A DNA stretch of 64,000 nt from Microlunatus phosphovorus NM-1 (GTDB taxonomy: Bacteria > Actinomycetota > Actinomycetes > Propionibacteriales > Propionibacteriaceae): assembly GCF_000270245.1 (NCBI RefSeq), contig NC_015635.1, positions 372,001-436,000 on the forward strand. The letters run 5' to 3'. The first letter of the stretch is position 1. Each line of letters begins with the position of its first letter. Shown here piece after piece: positions 35,383 through 43,595 of the stretch. A program made the translations under genes and the position numbers. The notes beneath the pieces are model-generated. The model worked only from the letters and a program-made list of their open reading frames with translations. It was not told the origin of the DNA and ran no database searches.

Positions 35383-36146
35383 GTGGCCTTCTTGGGCGGC
35401 CGTTTGCGCGCCATCGCCACGCGCGGACCGGGGCGTCCACCGGTCTTGGCGGGTGTGCTGCCAGCAGACGTGCTGGCCGTTGATTGCGCGTCGGAGTCGC
35501 TCTTGGCGTCGCCTTCGGATGCCGTGGCGTCGGAGCGATCGGCCGGGGACGTCTTGGTCTCTGTCCCCGGCCAGCCGGCCACGCCGCCCATGGTGATCTC
35601 CATCGGCTTCTGGACAGGTGGCCCGACATGGGGCCGCTGACCGCTGTCCATCGGCGTGGTCACGACCAGGTCCAAGGATGGTTTCAGTTCCCCACCCAGC
35701 GCGGACCAGACGTCGGCAAAGGCACGGTCCTCCGGCGGCGGCAGCGCGATGGTGATCGGGATCGGCAGCCCGAGCTCGGTCAACGGTCCGGTCAACACAT
35801 CTCTCGGCAGCGCCTCGTACCGCACGAAGCAGGTCAGTAGGGATGACAGCAGCCGGTGCTCGTCCTCGGGTCGCTGCGTCCAGGCGGTGACCAGATAGGA
35901 GAGTTTGAAGTGGCGCGGCGGCAGATGCCTGGAGACGACGACGTTGTTCTCATACACCTGGTGCATGCCCCGCTCGCGGCGGCGCAGGTCCTCGCGGATG
36001 TCGTAGAGATAGACATCGATGGTGGGCGAGTTGCGACGTCCCGCCCACTCCCGGGTCGGGGCTTCGAACACGATCTCGACGTCCCGCATGCCGTCGGCTT
36101 CTCGCTCGATCAGGGTGCGCAACGCAGAGTCCACCTCGTGGATCAC
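35379..36146 (-). CDS. CIS terminator/cap protein, DUF4255 family (Afp16-type)
   Basis: A 255-residue protein. Residues ~1-190 are DUF4255: IHEVDSALRTLIERE at the start, RRNSPTIDVYLYDIRED in the middle, and YLVTAWTQRPEDEHRLL. Afp16 caps the end of the sheath and tube. The last ~70 residues are a Ser/Asp/Thr-rich linker ending in a basic RKRPPKKAT tail. GTG 36146 is chosen because the conserved domain begins immediately; longer frames to 36230 are not supported by a ribosome-binding site. First gene of the DUF4255-ATPase pair. Confidence 0.9.
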   Translation of the reverse strand: MIHEVDSALRTLIEREADGMRDVEIVFEAPTREWAGRRNSPTIDVYLYDIREDLRRRERGMHQVYENNVVVSRHLPPRHFKLSYLVTAWTQRPEDEHRLLSSLLTCFVRYEALPRDVLTGPLTELGLPIPITIALPPPEDRAFADVWSALGGELKPSLDLVVTTPMDSGQRPHVGPPVQKPMEITMGGVAGWPGTETKTSPADRSDATASEGDAKSDSDAQSTASTSAGSTPAKTGGRPGPRVAMARKRPPKKAT

Positions 36147-36265
36147 CCCAGCAGCATGCCCGGTCGTGGCCGGTCGATGGCAGGGCCGTTGATCCGATCT
36201 CTGGGCACAGATGTCTGCCTCATCGGGCACCCGAGTGCTGAGGCGGATCGTACGGGTTTAGATTT

Positions 36266-36412
36266 CGCCCATGGCCGGGTCAAATGGTCGCGCTCCGCGC
36301 TCCGCGGTCCTGAGCTCCGCGAAGTCTCGCTCGTTCGTCGCGATTCCGTGCGACGAAGAACGTGTCGCCCGGAATCGCTCCTGCACTCCCGAGAGGCTCC
36401 GCCCATGACCGG
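36266..36412 (+). repeat. Start-codon leader repeat with 35-bp direct repeats
   Basis: The element has the CGCTCCGCG stretch, CTCGCTCGTTCGTCGC, an inverted repeat GCGATTCCG (36340-36348) / CGGAATCGC (36370-36378), then CTGCACTCCCGAGAGG and the ATG of the next gene. A 35-bp sequence starting CGCCCATGGCCGGGTCAAAT at 36266 recurs at 36400 with one change, so the element is bounded by direct copies of its own end, including a second in-phase-looking ATG. Confidence 0.75.
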
Positions 36413-37280
36413 GTCAAATGGTCGCGCTCCGCGCGCTCTGCCACGCTGGCTGGGCCGACTGCTGGCCGTGCTCATGGTGGCAGCCTTCGTCGTGCTGCCG
36501 GCGCTGCCGGCCAGTGCCGAGGAGCCGCCGGGACTGGAATGGTCGATCAGCATCGACGGGCGCAACCTCGAGACCGTGACTCGTACCGATCCACTGCAGC
36601 TCGGCAGCTCCGATTCGGCGCGAGTGCAGCTTGACCTGACCAATGGGGGCGCGGAGGAGTTGAAGATCCGCAGTGTCCGGATTGAAGGTCAGGTGATCGG
36701 GATGACCTTCTTCAGCTACACGACCCGTCTCGACATCGTCGTACCCGCTGGTCAGCAGACTCAGCGCCGCTTCGACATTGACATCAGCGATCTCAGCCGC
36801 CAGGCGACCGGGCTGTTGCCGACCTCGGCTGTCTTGATCGGACCGGATCGCAAGACGGTCGCCGAGAAGAGCTTTCCGGTAGACGTCCGCGGCTCGGCGG
36901 TGTCGATCTACGGAGCCTTCGGCCTGGCCATGGCGGGGATCACGGCGGTCGTGCTGGCCGGTCTGCTGCTCGCCATCCGCCGCCGACAGCTGCCGACCAA
37001 CCGCTGGCAGCGAGGATTGCGATTCCTGCCCTCCGGGCTCGGGATCGGTGTGGTGCTGACCTTCACCCTGTCGGCGCTCCGGCTCCTGGTGCCGAATGCC
37101 TGGTGGTGGCTGCCGATCCTGCTGCTGTTCGGCGGCGGGGCCTTCCTGCTCGGCTACTTCCTGCCGCTTGGCTCAGGCGATGAGCAGCCCTCCGAGGATG
37201 ACTCGGACTCTCCTGATGGGGAGTCGGACGAGGAGAAGGCTGAGCTGTCGGAGCTGTTCGAACAGCAGCAAGGCAACTGA
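36405..37280 (+). CDS. Exported multi-pass membrane protein, CIS-associated
   Basis: A 291-residue protein. Residues 1-~37 are a signal peptide (VLMVAAFVVLPALPASAEE). Residues ~40-165 form an extracytoplasmic beta-sandwich (LEWSISIDGRNL and VQLDLTNGGAEELKI), similar to small Ig-like domains. Three membrane helices follow near 168-190, 207-228 and 231-250, then an acidic C-terminal tail. ATG 36405 is fixed by the GAGAGG site in the leader repeat. It has no recognised family. It is divergent from the DUF4255 gene and may anchor the surface module of the locus in the membrane. Confidence 0.75.
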   Translation: MTGSNGRAPRALPRWLGRLLAVLMVAAFVVLPALPASAEEPPGLEWSISIDGRNLETVTRTDPLQLGSSDSARVQLDLTNGGAEELKIRSVRIEGQVIGMTFFSYTTRLDIVVPAGQQTQRRFDIDISDLSRQATGLLPTSAVLIGPDRKTVAEKSFPVDVRGSAVSIYGAFGLAMAGITAVVLAGLLLAIRRRQLPTNRWQRGLRFLPSGLGIGVVLTFTLSALRLLVPNAWWWLPILLLFGGGAFLLGYFLPLGSGDEQPSEDDSDSPDGESDEEKAELSELFEQQQGN

Positions 37281-37343
37281 TCGGATCACGTCCTCGACTT
37301 CGCACCATTTCGGGTGGCCCGCACCATATTCGGGTGGTCGGTT

Positions 37344-37420
37344 CTCGACTTCGCACCAACTGATGCGACTGCGCACCGGGTACACGTGGTGCGCGGTGAC
37401 AGCAAATGGTGCGAAGTCGA
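37344..37420. repeat. Palindromic flanking element, left copy
   Basis: Perfect 14-bp outer arms TCGACTTCGCACCA (37345-37358) and TGGTGCGAAGTCGA (37407-37420), with inner arms GCGCACC/GGTGCGC. A related copy lies at 37975 on the other side of the array, and an extra half-site lies at 37293. Confidence 0.75.
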
Positions 37421-37499
37421 TGCGGGATCTAAGGCGGTCGGCGGTAAAGGCGGGTGCAGGCCAGTCCCTCTCGGCCTGTCCGCTCGGCGCCGGTCCTCG

Positions 37500-37556
37500 C
37501 GAGAAGGAGGTTTGGCACCTGTTTCGGCCGTGAACAGGTGCCTTGCCTCCTTCTCG
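37500..37556. repeat. Long hairpin in the composite repeat region
   Basis: Arms of 24 bp with three mismatches (37500-37523 and 37533-37556), both containing GAGAAGGAGG and GGCACCTGTT segments, around a 9-nt loop. It could end transcription from the membrane protein gene or form part of a non-coding RNA. Confidence 0.65.
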
Positions 37557-37604
37557 ATCAGCGATCCCACCCGACAGAGCCAGAAGTCACCGCTCCGGCG
37601 CTGA

Positions 37605-37940
37605 TCTGTGGCCCGGTGGCGCGAGACGTACGCCGCGCACGCGTAAATGGTGGTCGTTTGTGGCCCGGTGGTGCGAGACGTACGCCGCGTACGCCCGGTC
37701 AGCGATCGTCCGTGGCCCGGCGGCGCAAAACGTACGCCGTACCCGCCCGGCCAGCGGCCGTCCGTGGCCCGGTGGCGTGAGAGGTACGTCGTGTGCGCCC
37801 GGGTCAACGATCGTCCGTGGCCCGGCGGCGCGAAACGTGCGCCGTGCACGCGCAAGTGGTGGTCGTCGTTGGCCCGGCGGTGCGAAACGACTCAGCATTC
37901 CGAGAGCCGCGTACATCTCTGGCCCGGCGGCGCCAGCCGG
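37605..37940 (+). repeat. Seven-copy array with 52-bp period
   Basis: Copies of a core beginning TGGCCCGG start at 37609, 37661, 37713, 37765, 37818, 37870 and 37920. The conserved ~28-bp core (best read as GTGGCCCGGCGGCGCAAAAC and then a GTACGCCG end) alternates with ~24 bp that also resemble one another (CAGCGATCGTCCG type). It is a diverged tandem repeat, not a CRISPR array, because the in-between segments are related and no cas genes are present. Confidence 0.8.
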
Positions 37941-37974
37941 ACCGGCGACCGCAGGTCACACCACCCCAATCCCC

Positions 37975-38044
37975 ACTTCGCACCAACTGGGTCAACCTCG
38001 CACCTCGCGTACCTGGTGCGCAGTCGCAGGAAATGGTGCGCAGT
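37975..38044. repeat. Palindromic flanking element, right copy
   Basis: Outer arms ACTTCGCACCA (37975-37985) and TGGTGCGCAGT (38034-38044) with one mismatch, inner arms CGCACC/GGTGCG. The ACTTCGCACCAACTG start and the AAATGGTGCG end match the left copy at 37344. Confidence 0.7.
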
Positions 38045-38070
38045 GCGAGACGGCGGCGCCGGCGCACGGG

Positions 38071-40104
38071 TCAGCGGGTTGGGCTGGGGCGTTCTCGGGG
38101 TGGCCAGACGAAGGCCAGCAGGCCGACTGCCGCGCAGACCAGGACGATGATGCCGAGTGCGGTCGGGACCTGTGGCAGGCGATCGCCGATCACCCAGGTG
38201 GCCAGCACGCCGGCGATCCCGAGCGCGATCCCGGAGCCGATCAGGCCGATCACATCACCGGACTTGGCGCGGATCCGGCGGCGCCGGATCGGGCGCAGGA
38301 TCGACTCCATGTAGGCGATCGAGAACAGCGCGGTCAACGCGAGCGCGCCGAACGGAATGCTGAGCCACCGTCGGGGACTCCAGCGTTCGGCGGCAGAGAG
38401 GACGACTTCGCGGGGACCTGCGGCACTGGTGATCTCGGCTCGCGTGGGACCGGCCAGGAAGACACTCCGACTGTGCAGGTCGAAGGCCTTCGCCTTGATC
38501 GGCTCCGGCGGCCGCATCAGCGAGATTCCGAAGATGGTCGGCGTCAGTGCGGCATCCTTCGGGAGCCCAGCCGCGGATACCTTGAAGTCGTCGTTCCAGG
38601 TCATCCCCGACTTGTCCGCGGTCGCACCGAACAGCATCAGCAGGATCGCCCCGACGGCGCACACTGCCGAGATCAGCCGATAGACCGGTACGCCACCGCG
38701 GGAGCGTGCTGCCGGAGGTGCTGCACCGGAGGCCGCCGCAGGCGCCGGAGCTTCGGGTGGCGGCGGGGTCACCGCCGCGGGGGGCACCGGTGAGGGTGTC
38801 GGCGTGACGGGTGCCGCGACTGGCACGGCTGGCACAGATGATTCGGCACTAGTCGGAGCCGGAGCAGCGGTCGGTGCCGGAGCAGGAGTCGTCGGAGCAA
38901 CGGACGGCGTCACGGCAGCGGCCGGAGAGGGAACGGACGCGGCGGGGGCCGGCGCGGCGGTGGGCGTCGGTGCCATCGCCGCGGTCTGGATCACGGGCTC
39001 GCTCGGACGTGCCGGTGCCTCGGTCGAGGATCCAGCACTCCCGGCGTCGAGGCTCGCCCCCAGCAAGGCGGCCCCCATCGCGACACAGAGCTTGGGCTGT
39101 GGCGAGAGGACGGCCGGCCGCCCGAACCGCTGGGTGATCCGCTCGCTGATCAGGGGTACGCGAGACGAGCCGCCGACCAGCACAATGGCCGCGAGCTCGT
39201 CGGTAGCCACCCCCGATCGGCGGATCACCCGGTCGAGGACGTCCAAGGTGTCGCCGATCAACGGGCCGATGAGCTCGTTGAACTCGGCGCGGGTCAGCCG
39301 TACCCGGGTCGTCTGACCGCCCAGGGTGATGGGCACGATCGTCTCGGTCTCGCTGGAGAGCGCCTCCTTGGCCTCCGTACAGCTCCGTCGGAGCTGGGCC
39401 AGACCGAGCAGGGTCTCCGGGTCGTCCGGATCGAGCCCATCCGCCTCGATGCTGCGGCTGACCCGCTCGAACACGGCCTCGTCGAAGTCGACACCACCGA
39501 GCTGCTCCACGCCGTCGGGAGCGCCCAGCACCTCGAAGCTGCCACCCGGCCCACGTCGGAGGACGGCCGCATCGAAGGTCCCGCCGCCGAGGTCGTACAC
39601 CGCGATGGACTGCCCCTCCGCCACCCGGCGGGTCGACGCAAAGTGCAGCGCGGCCGCCTCGGGTTCGGTGCAGACGGTGATCGGATAGTCGGCGTTGAGC
39701 GCGGTGACCTGGCTCATCAGCTCCCGGCGATACGGTCCCCAGTTGGCGGGGCAAGTCACGATCACCCGGTCCGGCTCCTCGCCCTGGCCGTTCACGACCT
39801 GCTCGATCGTCCAGCTGAGCAGGGCCTTGGCGCAGGCGTGCGCCGACAGCGGGGTGCCGCCGACGAAGATCGGGGTCTGGTCGCCCATCCGCCGCTTGAA
39901 CTCGCGGGCGATCCGCTCCGGCTCGGTGGTTGCCCGGCGCTCCGCCGACTCACCGCAGCGGAAGGTGCCGTCGATCCCCTGATAGATCACCGACGGCGCC
40001 TGGGGGGACCGGTCTCCCAGGGTGATGACCTCGGCGTGCGAACCGTCGCTGACTGCGGCCGCCGTGTATGTCGTACCCAGGTCGATGCCTAGTGCGTACC
40101 CCAT
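38071..40104 (-). CDS. Membrane-anchored Hsp70 (DnaK-like) ATPase
   Basis: A 677-residue protein. Residues 1-~375 are an intact Hsp70/actin-fold ATPase: GIDLGTTYTAAAV (phosphate 1), VYDLGGGTFDAAVL (phosphate 2) and VLVGGSSRVPLI (adenosine). The usual substrate-binding domain is missing. Instead there is a ~110-residue Ala/Pro/Thr linker, then four membrane helices with an extracytoplasmic loop between the first (VYRLISAVCAVGAILLMLFG region, ~478-498) and the rest (~600-675). ATG 40104 has GGGGG seven bases upstream. It may power or gate membrane complexes; the domain swap is the oddest feature. Its neighbours are surface proteins and dynamin-like GTPases. Confidence 0.85.
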   Translation of the reverse strand: MGYALGIDLGTTYTAAAVSDGSHAEVITLGDRSPQAPSVIYQGIDGTFRCGESAERRATTEPERIAREFKRRMGDQTPIFVGGTPLSAHACAKALLSWTIEQVVNGQGEEPDRVIVTCPANWGPYRRELMSQVTALNADYPITVCTEPEAAALHFASTRRVAEGQSIAVYDLGGGTFDAAVLRRGPGGSFEVLGAPDGVEQLGGVDFDEAVFERVSRSIEADGLDPDDPETLLGLAQLRRSCTEAKEALSSETETIVPITLGGQTTRVRLTRAEFNELIGPLIGDTLDVLDRVIRRSGVATDELAAIVLVGGSSRVPLISERITQRFGRPAVLSPQPKLCVAMGAALLGASLDAGSAGSSTEAPARPSEPVIQTAAMAPTPTAAPAPAASVPSPAAAVTPSVAPTTPAPAPTAAPAPTSAESSVPAVPVAAPVTPTPSPVPPAAVTPPPPEAPAPAAASGAAPPAARSRGGVPVYRLISAVCAVGAILLMLFGATADKSGMTWNDDFKVSAAGLPKDAALTPTIFGISLMRPPEPIKAKAFDLHSRSVFLAGPTRAEITSAAGPREVVLSAAERWSPRRWLSIPFGALALTALFSIAYMESILRPIRRRRIRAKSGDVIGLIGSGIALGIAGVLATWVIGDRLPQVPTALGIIVLVCAAVGLLAFVWPPRERPSPTR

Positions 40105-40195
40105 TCGGACCCCCGTACCTGTGTGTTCGGCCGTGGCCACCGCGGCCGCGGGAGCGGACTGGGATGGTCACCGGATGTTAGCAACAGCTCAATGG

Positions 40196-43100
40196 TTAGT
40201 ACGGCCGTCGGGGGAGGAAGGAGATGACCCCCTTGGCGACCAGCACGAAGAACACCAGGATCGATCCGGTGGTCAGACCCGCGGTGGCCAGCGCTCCGCC
40301 GGCCCTGTCCACCTGAGGTGCGGTGATGTCGACGTTGGGGTCACCGATCGTCGTGCCGCAGCTGGAGTGGATGACATAGCGACCGAGCGGCAGATCGGGC
40401 ACCGCGGCACGGAGGTAGAAGCTTCCGTCGCCGGCAGCCCTGGTCTTGCCCAGTTCCCGATCGCCGAGGTTGACCGTCACCTGCTCGCCGCGCTTGCACC
40501 CGGTGCCGGACAGCTGGATATCGCCGCCTGGCCGCCCCACTTCTGGTCCGTCGACCATGGTGCTGGTGGCCGGCAGGTCATCAGTCGGCTCCTCGGTCGG
40601 TTCGGTGGTCGGCTCCTCGGTGGGTTCATCGGTCGGCTCGTCGGTTGGCTCTTCGGTCGGTTCCTCCGAGGGCTCATCGGTGACCGGCGGCTCGGTCGGC
40701 GGTTCGGTGATGGTGACCGGTGGCTCGGTGATCACGGTCGGCGGTGGGGTCACGGGTGGTGCTTCCCAGATGTGCTCAGCCGTGTCTCGCTGCGGTTGTA
40801 CGTCGACCTGTTCGGTTGCGGTGAGCTCGTCGGTGCCCGCCACGGAGCGCGTCCAGGTGAAGGTGGCCTCACCGGCCGCGTCGTCGGTCTTCTTGGTGAT
40901 CGTCCTGGTGGGCTGGCCAGACACCGAGTGATTGATCGTCAGTTCGATCTCCTGGCCGCCTACCGCGTCCCCGTCATGGGTGAGGCGGGCCGTCACACTG
41001 GCCTGATTGCCCGTGGTGCTGGTGGCGGTGCTCGGCGTGAGCACGAGCTTGGGTACGAACCAGCGGTGCGTGATCTCCGGGGATTCCACCACACCGCAGC
41101 CGTACGGGGTGGTCGCCGAGATGATGTTAGGCGCGGTTCCCCTGCCGGTGAAGGTCAGCTTGGCGACACCGTTCTTGTTGGTCTTGACGGTCCGGCTGGG
41201 AGTGGTGCCGAGGAAAGTCACCGGCGTGCCGGCCGCGGCGCGGACATTCGGGCGCTCGTACACCGTTGCGGTCATGGTGACGGAGGTGCCGGCACGGCTG
41301 AGACTCGAGGACTGAGTGAGCGCGATCGACAGGGGCGTCGGGGTCCATTTGTGCGTCGTCGTGTCCGACGCCGGCTTGAACACGCCGACCTCTTCGGCCT
41401 TGACGTTGTCGATGCCCGTGGCATTTCGGGTCAGCTCGACCTCGGCTCGTCCTTCGCCATTGGTGCGCGCTTCCTTGACGACCACGGGAAGCTCACACTT
41501 GGAGTCGGTCAGCGTGAACGTGAACCTGACCAGTTGATCGGAGAGCGGGATCGTATTCTCGGGGAGGTTGGCTGTTGTCACCTTCTTGTCCCCGGCGCGG
41601 ATGCCGCCGGACGGACCGCTACCCAGCTTGAGGCGTTCAGCACTGATCCGCTCGTTCAGATCGATCCCGCCGCCCTCGTTGGGGTACGTCCGGCCGACAT
41701 CAGCAGTGAAGGTGACGTCCTTTCGCGCCTGGGACTCTGCGGCCTTGGGCTCCAGGTCGAGCTGTGTCTCCCACCAGTAGTGGTAGTTCCACGCGTCCAC
41801 AGACTGTTGGTCGCACCCAAGCACGGCGCCGGCGTTGATCCCGACCCAGGTCTCGCTGGTGCGAGAGATCTCGATGCTGGCGTCGCCGTTGGCATTGGTG
41901 GACACCGTGGCCAGGAGGGTCTCGTCGCTCAGGAAGAAGTCGACATCCACATTGGGTAGTGGGTCCTCGCTGTCGTTGCTGAGATGGGCAGTGAACCGAA
42001 CCCGAGTGCCGACGCGGCTCTCGTAAGTGGGTGTTGACAAGGTCAGGTTGCCGCTGTCGTCCGGCAGACTCACCCAGCGGTGCGTGGTGGAGGCCGTCGC
42101 CAGCTCCACCTCGGGGCCGGATTGGGGTGGGACCTCGGTCACGTCGATCGTCTTGTTGTCCCCCGGCACGCCGGTGATCGTCACCGTCGTGGTGCCATCC
42201 TGGTCGGTGAACGGAGGGTTGAGGGGATCCGCCAGCCCGCTGACGCGGAACTCCAGGTCGACGTACGGCAGTGGCCAGCCCTCATCGGTGACGATCACCG
42301 TGACCGGATGCTCCTCGTTCCCGAGGGAGGCGCTGGCGGGCGTTAGGAAGGTGATCGTCGGCTGCCACCAGTGCACAGTCTTCGCGGCATACCGTCCGTC
42401 CGAACCCAACCGGGCTCCGATGACCTTCGCGCCTGGGCTCGATGGCGAGGCATACACGTACCGGTCGTTGTCGTCGGCGTCAGCCCAGCCGGTGCCTGTC
42501 CAGTACTCCAGGCCGGAGAGGACCGCGGAGTCGTCGGAATCGAACCCCACCGAGGCGCTGATCGGAGCGCCGCGCCGCTGGTCGAAGGCAACGACCCACA
42601 GGTCTGTGATGGCGGGATCGCCGCCGTCTCCGGACCACGTGTGGCTGGTCACTACGCTGGCCTCGAAATTGCCGGAGTTAGTGGCGGCGGCCTTGGTGGC
42701 GGTAACCGTGACCTGTTCGATTCCTGGCGCAGCGCCTTCCCATTCGACGCTGAACCTGCCGTCGGCGTCCGTCTCGGTGTCGATGGTCGACGTGGCGGCG
42801 TTCGAGGTCAGACTGTCGATCGTCACCCGGACAGTGGCGTCCGGCACCCTCGTGTTGCCGAGCCGCACGTCACCAGTCAACTCGAAGGGGTCGTCGCCTG
42901 GTGTGTCGCGTGCGTCCGGCACACCCTCGTCCAGAATGATCGCCGACGTCCACCATTCGTGCGTGACGAAGGCGGTCATTCCCTCGGCGGTGCAACCCGG
43001 ACTGACCACGGTGGCAGTGATCGTGTCGCTTGCCTCCACCGGGCTGGCGGTCCGGTAGGTCGCCACGCCATTGACGGCCCTGATTGGTCCGCTGGACCAC

Positions 43101-43462
43101 CCACCACTGCGGGTGCCCGAGAAGGTGATGAACCAGCCGTCCGGAAGCTCTGGCAACGGGGCGTTGTCCGGTGCCTTGAGCGTTGCGGTCAGCGTGACCT
43201 CGGTGCCGATCACACTATCGGCGGAACTCTGCTCCAGTGTGAGTGTGACGTCCAAGGGTGAGGCAGCGGCCGCCGGGAGCGGGCTCAGCGGCGGCAGGCC
43301 GAGGGCGATCCCGGCGAGGATGAGCGCCAACAGGGCGCCGAGCACCCGGCGTACCGCTCGCCGACCTGAACCCACTCGTCGGCCCGAACCCAACCGTCGA
43401 CCTGAGCCCGGGCATGGCGCAGAACGTCTGCGCCCTGTCCCGGGCCCGACGCTGGTCGCCAC
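40196..43462 (-). CDS. Giant Ig-like-repeat surface protein
   Basis: A 1088-residue surface protein. Residues ~38-66 form a signal peptide after a basic leader. About eight bacterial Ig-like domains follow, each ending with a T-H-x-W type motif (THEWWTS, SHTWSGD, VHWWQPT, THRWVSL, THKWTPT, THRWFVP, EHIWEAPP). A TEEPTDEP-type stalk spans ~925-965, one more beta domain (GTGCKRGEQVTVNLG) follows, and a C-terminal membrane helix near 1058-1080 ends in basic residues. GTG 43462 has no clear ribosome-binding site. It probably projects through the cell wall as an adhesin or sensor stalk. It is far larger than any neighbour. Confidence 0.82.
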   Translation of the reverse strand: MATSVGPGTGRRRSAPCPGSGRRLGSGRRVGSGRRAVRRVLGALLALILAGIALGLPPLSPLPAAAASPLDVTLTLEQSSADSVIGTEVTLTATLKAPDNAPLPELPDGWFITFSGTRSGGWSSGPIRAVNGVATYRTASPVEASDTITATVVSPGCTAEGMTAFVTHEWWTSAIILDEGVPDARDTPGDDPFELTGDVRLGNTRVPDATVRVTIDSLTSNAATSTIDTETDADGRFSVEWEGAAPGIEQVTVTATKAAATNSGNFEASVVTSHTWSGDGGDPAITDLWVVAFDQRRGAPISASVGFDSDDSAVLSGLEYWTGTGWADADDNDRYVYASPSSPGAKVIGARLGSDGRYAAKTVHWWQPTITFLTPASASLGNEEHPVTVIVTDEGWPLPYVDLEFRVSGLADPLNPPFTDQDGTTTVTITGVPGDNKTIDVTEVPPQSGPEVELATASTTHRWVSLPDDSGNLTLSTPTYESRVGTRVRFTAHLSNDSEDPLPNVDVDFFLSDETLLATVSTNANGDASIEISRTSETWVGINAGAVLGCDQQSVDAWNYHYWWETQLDLEPKAAESQARKDVTFTADVGRTYPNEGGGIDLNERISAERLKLGSGPSGGIRAGDKKVTTANLPENTIPLSDQLVRFTFTLTDSKCELPVVVKEARTNGEGRAEVELTRNATGIDNVKAEEVGVFKPASDTTTHKWTPTPLSIALTQSSSLSRAGTSVTMTATVYERPNVRAAAGTPVTFLGTTPSRTVKTNKNGVAKLTFTGRGTAPNIISATTPYGCGVVESPEITHRWFVPKLVLTPSTATSTTGNQASVTARLTHDGDAVGGQEIELTINHSVSGQPTRTITKKTDDAAGEATFTWTRSVAGTDELTATEQVDVQPQRDTAEHIWEAPPVTPPPTVITEPPVTITEPPTEPPVTDEPSEEPTEEPTDEPTDEPTEEPTTEPTEEPTDDLPATSTMVDGPEVGRPGGDIQLSGTGCKRGEQVTVNLGDRELGKTRAAGDGSFYLRAAVPDLPLGRYVIHSSCGTTIGDPNVDITAPQVDRAGGALATAGLTTGSILVFFVLVAKGVISFLPRRPY

Positions 43463-43595
43463 GGATAGAACTTAGATGACAGGAATCTATCTGTCGACGG
43501 CGGAATTGATCCCGGCCCTCGAGAACTGGTCGGCGATTGCCCGATCGGGCAGCAGACCCTGCCGTAACTCAATTCATTCGCCCTATGCTGACCGC

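Larger units (their letters stand above)
37281..38070. other. Gene-free composite repeat region
   Basis: About 790 bases between convergent genes with no convincing protein gene. From left to right it holds a CTCGACTTCGCACCA half-site (37293), palindromic element 1 (37344-37420), a hairpin (37500-37556), a seven-copy 52-bp-period array (37605-37940) and palindromic element 2 (37975-38044). Confidence 0.75.

Noticed and set aside
18444-36146. Prophage
   Set aside because: Tail-like genes are present, but terminase, portal, capsid, integrase and lysis genes are absent, and the ATPase, DUF4157 and DUF4255 genes mark a CIS.
18444-36146. Type VI secretion system
   Set aside because: No TssJLM membrane complex, ClpV or split TssB/TssC sheath is present; the single sheath and Afp-type ATPase fit the extracellular/intracellular CIS class.
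37605-37940. CRISPR array
   Set aside because: The spacing is regular, but the segments between the conserved cores resemble one another, the cores are diverged, and there are no cas genes in the window.
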